From: Candidatus Berkelbacteria bacterium
GTDB lineage: Bacteria; Patescibacteriota; UBA1384; UBA12157; JAENIV01
DNA: 10,924 nt
Reading direction: 5' to 3'
Assembly: GCA_016844295.1 (NCBI GenBank)
Contig: JAENIV010000017.1
Location: forward strand, 1-10,924
The notes beneath the pieces are model-generated. The model was not told the origin of the DNA and did not search any database. It was given only the letters and a program-made list of their open reading frames with translations. The translations under genes were made by a program, and so were the position numbers. The first letter of the stretch is position 1. Every line of letters starts with the position of its first letter. Positions 5,789 to 10,924 of the stretch are shown piece by piece.

Positions 5789-7681
5789 TTATTCTTTCTT
5801 GTCTTCAGCCTTTTTTTCGGATTTTTCTTTTGTTTTCGGTTCTTCAGTTTTGTCTTCAGTCGTTGCTTGCGAATTTTTATCTTCTTTAGCGTACATTGCT
5901 TCCCCGATTTTTTGAATCGCTGAACTTAATAAATCATAAGAAGATTTAATTTTTTCAATATCTTCGCCTTGGACATCTTCTTTAAGTGTCGCAGTTTTTT
6001 CTTCAATATCTTTTTTATCTTCCTCCTTAACTTTGTCGCCCGCGTCTTTTACGGCTTTTACAGAGGTATAAATTAGATTTTCCGCGAGATTTTTTGTATC
6101 AATCAAATCCTTTTTCTTTTTATCTTCTTCTTCATGAGATTGGGCTTCAGTTTTCATTTTTTCGATTTCTTCCTTAGACAAACCGGATGAAGAAGTAATA
6201 GTTATTTTTTGTTCTTTGCTGGTGGCTTTATCAGCAGCTTTGACATTTAAAATTCCATTAGCATCAATGTCGTAGGTAACTTCGATTTGCGGTAATCCGC
6301 GCGGCGCTGGAGGAATTCCATCAAGCATAAATCTCCCAAGGGTTCGATTGTCCATAGCCATGGGTCTTTCACCTTGTAAAATATGTATTTCAACCGAAGT
6401 TTGGTTATCGGAAGCAGTTGAGAAAGTCTGCGATTTGGACGTTGGAATAGTTGTATTTTTTTCAATTAAAGGCGTCATAACACCGCCAAGAGTTTCAATT
6501 CCTAATGTCAAAGGCGTTATGTCTAAAAGTAATAAATCTTTAACATCACCGCCTAAAACACCACCTTGAATTGCAGCACCCAAGGCAACAACCTCGTCTG
6601 GATTCACACCTTTATGTGGTTCTTTACCAAAGATTTTTTTAACCGTTTCATAAATTAAAGGCATTCTGGTTTGTCCGCCGACCAAAATCACTTCTTTTAT
6701 ATCTTTTGTCTCAACTTTGGCATCTTTTAAGACTTTCTCGGTGATAGAAACAGTCTTTTCAATTAAATCACCAGTTAATTGTTCAAGTTTAGCCCGGGTT
6801 ATCTTCATAACTAAATGTTTTGGGCCAGAAGAGTCGGCTGTAATAAATGGAAGGTTTATTTCCGTTTCATTTTGGCTTGAAAGTTCGATTTTGGCTTTTT
6901 CAGCAGATTCCTTAACGCGTTGTAAGGCCATCGGGTCATTTTTAACGTCTACGCCTGCTTGTTTTTTAAATTCGTCGGCAATATAATCCATAACTTGCTG
7001 ATCTAAATCATCCCCGCCCAGGTGGGTATCGCCCCCAGTAGCCTTAACTTCAAAAACACCATCACCAATATCAAGAACAGTAATATCAAAAGTACCACCA
7101 CCAAAGTCATATACGGCCACATTGCCTTCTTTTTCTTTATCTAATCCGTAGGCTAACGATGAAGCAGTCGGCTCATTAATAATTCTTTTAACCTTCAACC
7201 CGGCAATTTCACCGGCATCCTTTGTGGCTTGCCGTTGAGAATCGTTAAAATATGCCGGTACCGTAATAACCGCTTCAGAAACCTTTTCTCCAAGATAACT
7301 TTCGGCATCGGTTTTGAGTTTTTGTAAAATAAATGCCGAAACTTCTTGCGGACTGTATTCTTTTCCTCCCATGACGACTTTGACCCCGTCGCCAGATTTT
7401 ACCATTTTATATGGTAACAATTTTAGATCTTTCTGAATTTCTTCTTCTTCCCATCTTCGGCCAATAAGTCTTTTGACCGAGAAAATAGTATTTTCCGGGT
7501 TTGTAACTGCTTGGCGCTTGGCAAGTTGACCAACTAAGCGCTCACCGTTTTTACCCTGGGCGACGATTGATGGACATAAATTAGAACCTTCAGCTGTAGG
7601 AATAACTTTTGGTTTGCCGCCTTCTGTAACAGCGACTACGCTATTAGTTGTCCCTAAATCAATCCCAATAATTTTGCTCAT
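5789..7681 (-). CDS. dnaK: Hsp70 chaperone DnaK
   Basis: This is a full-length 630-aa Hsp70, which binds exposed hydrophobic peptides in an ATP-controlled cycle in the cytoplasm. The nucleotide-binding domain (about 1-378) shows GIDLGTTNS at 6-14 (phosphate 1), YDFGGGTFDITVLD at 191-204 (phosphate 2) and ILVGGQTRMPLI at 332-343 (adenosine/hinge motif). The hydrophobic interdomain linker KDLLLLDITPLTLG spans 381-394. The substrate-binding beta domain follows, with ATSKEQKITITSSSGLS, then the helical lid. The tail is lysine/glutamate-rich (ending EKSEKKAEDKKE) rather than the acidic EEV-type ending of E. coli DnaK. ATG 7681 is preceded by an AAAGGA Shine-Dalgarno (7687-7692) at 5 bases. It has its own promoter with an inverted repeat at 7721-7752, so it can be expressed apart from grpE. 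Confidence 0.98.
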   Translation of the reverse strand: MSKIIGIDLGTTNSVVAVTEGGKPKVIPTAEGSNLCPSIVAQGKNGERLVGQLAKRQAVTNPENTIFSVKRLIGRRWEEEEIQKDLKLLPYKMVKSGDGVKVVMGGKEYSPQEVSAFILQKLKTDAESYLGEKVSEAVITVPAYFNDSQRQATKDAGEIAGLKVKRIINEPTASSLAYGLDKEKEGNVAVYDFGGGTFDITVLDIGDGVFEVKATGGDTHLGGDDLDQQVMDYIADEFKKQAGVDVKNDPMALQRVKESAEKAKIELSSQNETEINLPFITADSSGPKHLVMKITRAKLEQLTGDLIEKTVSITEKVLKDAKVETKDIKEVILVGGQTRMPLIYETVKKIFGKEPHKGVNPDEVVALGAAIQGGVLGGDVKDLLLLDITPLTLGIETLGGVMTPLIEKNTTIPTSKSQTFSTASDNQTSVEIHILQGERPMAMDNRTLGRFMLDGIPPAPRGLPQIEVTYDIDANGILNVKAADKATSKEQKITITSSSGLSKEEIEKMKTEAQSHEEEDKKKKDLIDTKNLAENLIYTSVKAVKDAGDKVKEEDKKDIEEKTATLKEDVQGEDIEKIKSSYDLLSSAIQKIGEAMYAKEDKNSQATTEDKTEEPKTKEKSEKKAEDKKE

Positions 7682-7720
7682 ATTTGTCCTTTCTATAGCT
7701 ATTTTATTGCTCTAATGTAA

Positions 7721-7749
7721 AGTATACTTGACATAAATTTGCTTGTCAA
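7721..7749 (-). promoter_or_regulatory. Strong sigma70-like promoter of dnaK
   Basis: On the minus strand, TTGACA (7744-7749, perfect) and TATACT (7721-7726, 5 of 6) are separated by exactly 17 bases. Transcription would start near 7714, about 32 bases before the ATG, leaving room for the AAAGGA Shine-Dalgarno. Confidence 0.8.
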
Positions 7750-7752
7750 GTA
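7725..7752. promoter_or_regulatory. Candidate operator: 9-bp inverted repeat over the dnaK promoter
   Basis: TACTTGACA (7725-7733) and TGTCAAGTA (7744-7752) are perfect inverted arms separated by 10 bases. They cover the dnaK -35 and the edge of the -10, a position where a bound repressor would block polymerase. It is not the CIRCE element bound by HrcA (TTAGCACTC-N9-GAGTGCTAA). It only loosely recalls the HspR-type CTTGAGT/ACTCAAG repeat. Part of the symmetry comes from the -35 itself. An AAGTAC direct repeat (7748-7753 and 7759-7764, 11-base step) adjoins it. Confidence 0.55.
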
Positions 7753-7793
7753 CCGTGAAAGTACAACTTTATTTCTGGTTTTTTTTAAAAACT

Positions 7794-8252
7794 TTACCCT
7801 TTCCCCTTAGAAACTCTTACTTTTGCCGGTTTAATTACTTTTCCCTCGAACATCCATCCTGATTCGATTTCGTCAATGATATAATCGCTTGAGACCTTTT
7901 TATTTTGTTCACACGAGATGGCTTCATGGATAGAAGGATCAAATTTTTCTCCAGAATTTGCCGGAATTTTTTGAAGTCCTTCAGAAATTAAGATATCTTC
8001 AAGTTGTTTTTCAATCTGTTTCACGCCTTTAGCAAATTCATCATCTGGAGCATGCTCAAAAGCTCTTCGAAAATTGTCTAAAACTGGAGTAATTTTTGCT
8101 AAAAAATCAGCCCTCATCATGTTTAGAATTTCACCACGCTGTTCTTCTTGGCGTTTTCTATAATTTTCAAAATCGGCCTGAGTTCTTTTCCAGCCTTCTT
8201 CAAGATCCTTTATTTTTTGATCTGAAACGTTGATTTTTTTCATGTGTATCAT
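7794..8252 (-). CDS. grpE: Nucleotide exchange factor GrpE
   Basis: GrpE dimers release ADP from DnaK and so reset the chaperone cycle. The 152-aa protein is compact for the family (about 150-200 aa) because the usual acidic N-terminal extension is missing. Residues about 12-50 form the dimerising coiled coil with the family stretch RTQADFENYRKRQEEQ. FLAKITPVLDNFRRAFEH (50-67) continues the helical part, and KQIEKQLEDILISEGLQKI opens the segment leading to the beta-wing. That C-terminal wing contains GEKFDPSIHEAIS and ends in GWMFEGKVIKPAKVRVSKG. ATG 8252 is chosen because a TATAAT ends 5 bases upstream and no Shine-Dalgarno exists; the ATG at 8243 is an alternative. It is upstream of dnaK, separated by 112 bases with a second promoter. 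hrcA is absent from the window. Confidence 0.96.
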   Translation of the reverse strand: MIHMKKINVSDQKIKDLEEGWKRTQADFENYRKRQEEQRGEILNMMRADFLAKITPVLDNFRRAFEHAPDDEFAKGVKQIEKQLEDILISEGLQKIPANSGEKFDPSIHEAISCEQNKKVSSDYIIDEIESGWMFEGKVIKPAKVRVSKGKG

Positions 8253-8257
8253 CGTTC

Positions 8258-8286
8258 ATTATACAATATACCCGACCCTTTGGCAA
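8258..8286 (-). promoter_or_regulatory. grpE promoter giving a leaderless mRNA
   Basis: On the minus strand, TTGCCA (8281-8286, 5 of 6) and a perfect TATAAT (8258-8263) are spaced 17 bases apart. The -10 ends only 5 bases before ATG 8252, so transcription should start at or next to the A of the start codon, consistent with the lack of a Shine-Dalgarno. Confidence 0.75.
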
Positions 8287-8309
8287 GGGTATCTGGGCAG
8301 GTATATAAT
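8280..8309 (+). promoter_or_regulatory. comEC-operon promoter, divergent from grpE
   Basis: TTGGCA (8280-8285, 5 of 6) and a perfect TATAAT (8304-8309) are spaced 18 bases apart. The -35 overlaps the grpE -35 (8281-8286) on the other strand almost completely. Transcription would start near 8316, right at the hairpin at 8317-8331. Inverted arms ATACCC (8268-8273) and GGGTAT (8287-8292) enclose the shared -35 region. Confidence 0.65.
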
Positions 8310-8316
8310 TAGAAGT

Positions 8317-8331
8317 GTCGGCTTCGCCGAC
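8317..8331 (+). repeat. 5'-UTR hairpin at the expected comEC transcript start
   Basis: GTCGGC (8317-8322) pairs with GCCGAC (8326-8331) around TTC. It would sit at the very 5' end of the comEC transcript, where it could protect the mRNA from 5'-end-dependent decay. No T-run follows closely enough for a convincing terminator. Confidence 0.6.
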
Positions 8332-8360
8332 CTACTATTTTTAAAATTATTATAGAGTTA

Positions 8361-9800
8361 ATGATTAATCAAGTCGTAGGGAAATCATACTTGGTGACCG
8401 CAACACTCTCAGGTTTTATTGTTGGGATATTTTTTGGTAACTTAATTGGCATAGATTTATGGTGGCTACTTGGTATTTCCCTTGGATTAATTATTGCGAT
8501 CGTAATTATGTGGTGTGGCCAATCTACCATCTGGCGGATGGTGCTTCTAATCTTGATCGGCCTGACTGTTGGACTGTCATATTCTAATCTTTGGGCAATC
8601 CATCAAAAATCCAGCCAACCGTCTTACGATAAAGAGCAATCTATCGAGGCTCAAATTGTCGGTCATCCTGATGCTTCTGGGGCGCAAACGAATTATGTTT
8701 TAAAATACGGAAAGGCAAAAATCCGTCTGACAACCGGCCGCTATCCAGAATATCATTATGGCGATATTTTAAAGTTTAAAGGCACGCTTAAAGAATCATA
8801 TCCTTATTTTTATCATCAAGGAATTTTAGGACAAGTATATAACCCTGAGAAAATTGAAAAAATTGGTTTTGATGGCAATATCGCGAACAAAACAATTTAT
8901 CAGATTCGGGATAAATTTGAAGAATCTCTAAATAAATCGTTAAGCGAGCCTTATGCTTCATTTGCCGCTGGCCTTATTTTGGGCTCGAAGCGCAACATTC
9001 CAGATTCTTTAATGAGCGATTTTAATCGTACGGGAACGACCCATATTGTGGCTGTCAGCGGTTATAATGTTACCATCATCATTACCTACATTGCCCTACT
9101 TTTGGGAATATTTTCGCGTAAATTAAAATTTTGGGGTTCATTGGTAATTATTTTAAGTTTTATAATTATGACCGGTGCTTCCGCGTCTGTTGTCAGAGCG
9201 GGAGTTTTAGCGGGGCTGGTTCTGTTGGGGCATTACGAAGGTCGGCGAATAAATATGACAATTCTGATAGCCCTGACAGCCACAGTTATGCTATTATTTA
9301 ACCCTTTTGCCTTAAATTATGACATCGGTTTCCAGCTGTCATTTTTAGCGTTTATCGGGCTGGTTTACCTTTCGCCTCAAATCGCGGGTTTAAAAACATT
9401 GAAAATCCTCCCAAAATTTTTACAAACAACATTTTCCGAAACAATGGCAGCTCAAATAATGGTTTTTCCGATATTAATTTATTATTTTGGCCGAGTTAGC
9501 GTAATTTCACCGATTGTTAATATTTTAATTTTATGGATTATACCTTTAACAATGGCCGTGGTATTTGCGGTTGGGCTATTCGGAATAATCTGGCTAAGCG
9601 TTGGTCAAATCTTCGGTTATCTTGACTGGGTACTGTTAAAATATATTATTTTTGTTATCCAGGGATTTTCAAAAATTTCCTGGGCATCGTATAATTTAAA
9701 AGTGGATTCTTGGTGGTGGTTACCAATTATTTATTGTTTAATCGGATTGTTAATATTTAAAAATCGAAAAATGAGCCAAAAGGAATATGAGCCGTACTAA
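8361..9800 (+). CDS. comEC: ComEC/Rec2-type DNA uptake channel, membrane half
   Basis: This 479-aa polytopic membrane protein corresponds to the N-terminal and central parts of ComEC, the inner-membrane channel for single-stranded DNA in natural transformation. Residues 1-80 contain several membrane segments. Residues about 90-170 form a DUF4131-like, OB-fold soluble part (VLKYGKAKIRLTTG, YGDILKFKGTL). The competence domain follows with hallmark segments FAAGLILGSKRNIPDSL (201-217), FNRTGTTHIVAVSGYNV (221-237), GASASVVRAGVLAGLVLLG (272-290) and FNPFALNYDIGFQLSFLAF (313-331), then further membrane helices to the end. The metallo-beta-lactamase domain found at the C-terminus of about 750-aa ComEC proteins is a separate gene overlapping its 3' end. 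ATG 8361 has only a weak Shine-Dalgarno. A promoter at 8280-8309 and a UTR hairpin precede it. Confidence 0.93.
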   Translation: MINQVVGKSYLVTATLSGFIVGIFFGNLIGIDLWWLLGISLGLIIAIVIMWCGQSTIWRMVLLILIGLTVGLSYSNLWAIHQKSSQPSYDKEQSIEAQIVGHPDASGAQTNYVLKYGKAKIRLTTGRYPEYHYGDILKFKGTLKESYPYFYHQGILGQVYNPEKIEKIGFDGNIANKTIYQIRDKFEESLNKSLSEPYASFAAGLILGSKRNIPDSLMSDFNRTGTTHIVAVSGYNVTIIITYIALLLGIFSRKLKFWGSLVIILSFIIMTGASASVVRAGVLAGLVLLGHYEGRRINMTILIALTATVMLLFNPFALNYDIGFQLSFLAFIGLVYLSPQIAGLKTLKILPKFLQTTFSETMAAQIMVFPILIYYFGRVSVISPIVNILILWIIPLTMAVVFAVGLFGIIWLSVGQIFGYLDWVLLKYIIFVIQGFSKISWASYNLKVDSWWWLPIIYCLIGLLIFKNRKMSQKEYEPY

Positions 9801-10641
9801 ATCTGTGGGACAATTTATTTTCAGTATTTTATTTATTTTAGGAATTATTTTCTTAATTACGACTTTTAATAAACCCCAGGCTGCGGGAGATTTAAAAGTT
9901 TATTTTTTAGACGTTGGCCAAGGTGATTCAACCTATATTAAATTACCTTCTGGCAAAGATATTTTAATTGACGGTGGCCCGGATAATTCTGTCTTAAACC
10001 AATTGGGAAAGGTTATGGATTTTGCCGATCGCGAAATCAATTTAGTAATTCTTTCTCATCCACATGCTGATCATTTAAATGGATTATTAGAGGTTTTGGA
10101 TAGATATAAAATTGACCAAGTCTGGGAAACTGGAGTAGAGTACCCTTCTAGCACGTACGACTCATTTAAAGAAAAAATTAAAAATCAAAATATACCTGAT
10201 AAGTTTGTAAAAGCCGGGGATACAATCTATTTCGGCGACATTAAAATATCTATTCTCTATCCCCTATCTGGTTTAGAAAAAAAGACGATTGATAATCTAA
10301 ATAATGCCTCAATAGTAAATCGTTTAGATAACAATAAATTCTCTATTCTATTTTCAGGTGATTTGGAAAAGGATATCCAGAAACAATTATTGGATAAAAA
10401 TATATTTACAGATGTTTTAAAAGTTGCCCATCATGGTAGTGAAAATGGCTTAAGCGAAGATTTCTTAAATGTCGTTCGACCGGAGATTGCCGTAATTTCA
10501 GTTGGTTATGACAATAAATATGGTCACCCGGCCTCAAGCGTCATTAGTCTTTTAAAAAAATATGCGGTCAAGATTTATCGAACCGATCAAAATGGTACAG
10601 TCGAAATCGATTCAAATGGCAAGGGGTATTGGGTAAAGTGA
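9787..10641 (+). CDS. ComEC-associated metallo-beta-lactamase-fold protein, membrane-anchored
   Basis: This 284-aa protein equals the C-terminal domain of full-length ComEC. Residues 10-26 form one hydrophobic segment after a basic start, so it is probably anchored with the enzyme domain outside the cytoplasm. The MBL fold begins at KVYFLDVGQGDSTYI (37-51). Metal-binding motif HPHADH is at 91-96, FSGD at 189-192, AHHGS at 214-218 and GHP at 246-248, so the expected metal-binding residues look complete. In ComEC this domain is thought to degrade the non-imported DNA strand, though other ComEC-like MBL proteins act on different phosphodiesters. ATG 9787 lies inside the comEC-like gene, 14 bases before its end, with AAAAGGA (9778-9784) as Shine-Dalgarno. 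The two proteins are therefore translated together and probably form one complex. Confidence 0.92.
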   Translation: MSRTKSVGQFIFSILFILGIIFLITTFNKPQAAGDLKVYFLDVGQGDSTYIKLPSGKDILIDGGPDNSVLNQLGKVMDFADREINLVILSHPHADHLNGLLEVLDRYKIDQVWETGVEYPSSTYDSFKEKIKNQNIPDKFVKAGDTIYFGDIKISILYPLSGLEKKTIDNLNNASIVNRLDNNKFSILFSGDLEKDIQKQLLDKNIFTDVLKVAHHGSENGLSEDFLNVVRPEIAVISVGYDNKYGHPASSVISLLKKYAVKIYRTDQNGTVEIDSNGKGYWVK

Positions 10642-10657
10642 AAATTGATATCAGCCC

Positions 10658-10686
10658 TTGATTTTTGATCAGGTTTGTGCTATATT
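10658..10686 (+). promoter_or_regulatory. Extended -10 promoter of the structured leader
   Basis: TTGATT (10658-10663, 4 of 6) and TATATT (10681-10686, 5 of 6) are 17 bases apart. The -10 is preceded by TGC, the extended -10 pattern. The predicted start near 10693 lies just before the run of hairpins at 10723-10888. It begins 17 bases after the stop of the MBL gene and there is no terminator between them. Confidence 0.65.
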
Positions 10687-10722
10687 GAGTGGTATTTTTG
10701 AACCTAAAAATGTAAATATGAA

Positions 10723-10888
10723 ACGAGTATATTGAGAACTAAAAACTTAGTTTTTAGCATACTCGTCTCATAAGAGACGAGACTCTGCGATTAAGCGGAG
10801 CAACTCTCTCCGAAGTCCCGAGGGATAAGGAGAAAAGGAGGTGCGGTATCATGGGTGATACGCACCACGGCCCGAGCATAGACTTCGG
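10723..10888 (+). ncRNA. Structured leader RNA or unidentified ncRNA with alternative hairpins
   Basis: At least five stems fit this stretch. ACGAGTAT (10723-10730) pairs with ATACTCGT (10759-10766) and encloses CTAAAAAC (10739-10746) with GTTTTTAG (10750-10757). CTCGTCTC (10762-10769) pairs with GAGACGAG (10774-10781) and cannot form together with the first stem. CTCTGC (10783-10788) pairs with GCGGAG (10795-10800). TCTCC (10807-10811) pairs with GGAGA (10829-10833), or instead CCGAAGTC (10810-10817) pairs with GACTTCGG (10881-10888). GGTGCGGTATCA (10840-10851) pairs with TGATACGCACC (10856-10866) around the start codon, with one G bulged. I recognise no known riboswitch, RNase P, tmRNA, 6S or T-box signature. 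Structure was found by eye, without energy calculation. Confidence 0.6.
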
Positions 10889-10924
10889 CCAAATGGCAGT
10901 TGACGAACGCGAAAGGGGTCTCGC
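10851..10924 (+). CDS. Start of an unidentified gene, cut by window end
   Basis: ATG 10851 opens 24 codons beginning MGDTHHGPSIDFGQMAV and running off the window. A perfect AAGGAGGTG (10835-10843) lies 9 bases (from the AGGAGG core) before the ATG, the best Shine-Dalgarno in the window. About 60% of bases 10841-10924 are G or C, well above the neighbouring genes. I do not recognise the protein. The same bases take part in long inverted repeats, so the region could instead belong to a structured RNA with a fortuitous frame. If it is coding, the hairpin around the start codon should restrain translation. Confidence 0.5.
   Translation, partial: MGDTHHGPSIDFGQMAVDERERGL

Noticed and set aside
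7682..7793. CIRCE (HrcA) element upstream of dnaK
   Set aside because: No TTAGCACTC/GAGTGCTAA-like arms are present; the inverted repeat found here has a different sequence and spacing.
7766..7793. Terminator between grpE and dnaK
   Set aside because: The T- and A-runs here form only a short AT palindrome without a GC stem, so read-through into dnaK is likely.
9787..9800. Frameshift artefact splitting comEC
   Set aside because: The downstream gene has its own ATG, Shine-Dalgarno and N-terminal hydrophobic anchor, which fits a real overlapping gene.
10718..10735. Five-codon leader peptide (MKRVY) before the structured region
   Set aside because: There is no Shine-Dalgarno, no run of regulatory codons and no terminator after it; too short to support.
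10690..10924. RNase P RNA, tmRNA, 6S RNA, T-box or tRNA at the right end
   Set aside because: None of the hallmark conserved segments of these RNAs could be found by eye; left as unidentified.
1..10924. CRISPR array, insertion sequence, tRNA or rRNA genes
   Set aside because: No regularly spaced repeats, transposase or terminal inverted repeats, cloverleaf or rRNA-like sequence were seen.

Overview
The window is an AT-rich bacterial segment using the standard genetic code: TGA ends radC and the second comEC-like gene, with no sign of TGA recoding. Compact genes, short intergenic gaps, several probable leaderless starts, a minimised DnaJ, a ComEC split in two and a conserved-looking orphan membrane protein together suggest a Candidate Phyla Radiation (Patescibacteria) genome. 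That placement is inference; no rRNA gene is present to test it.

Left part (1-4450, + strand). A methyltransferase gene cut by the window edge is followed by radC (JAB/MPN protein). Next comes a two-gene Type II-like restriction-modification cassette: an N6-adenine DNA methyltransferase and a putative PD-(D/E)xK endonuclease 5 bases downstream. After it lies a 33-codon ORF resembling the C-terminal tail of an Eco57I/TaqI-type R-M protein, probably the relic of an older R-M gene. It overlaps by ATGA the start of a small membrane-anchored winged-helix protein. A NifU/IscU-type Fe-S scaffold gene follows and ends at a bidirectional terminator. Two copies of one poly-C-loop hairpin repeat stand directly after stop codons and bracket the radC / R-M / winged-helix block.

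Middle part (4460-8280, - strand). Read in the direction of transcription this is grpE, dnaK, a short dnaJ (J domain, G/F linker and a single C-terminal domain), then a membrane protein of unknown function. grpE, dnaK and the membrane gene each have a good sigma70-like promoter, and dnaJ has a weaker one. The dnaK promoter carries a 9-bp inverted repeat that looks like an operator but is not CIRCE. A perfect 13-bp hairpin separates dnaK from dnaJ. The three chaperone genes form the DnaK folding machine.

Right part (8280-10924, + strand). grpE and the comEC-like gene diverge from promoters whose -35 boxes overlap on opposite strands. The ComEC channel domain (479 aa) and the metallo-beta-lactamase domain (284 aa) are separate genes overlapping by 14 bases, and together equal one classical ComEC/Rec2 DNA-uptake protein. 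Beyond them, an extended -10 promoter leads into about 200 bases of dense, partly mutually exclusive RNA hairpins. The last hairpin encloses the start codon of a GC-rich gene, or of an RNA, that runs off the window. This is the least explained part of the sequence.
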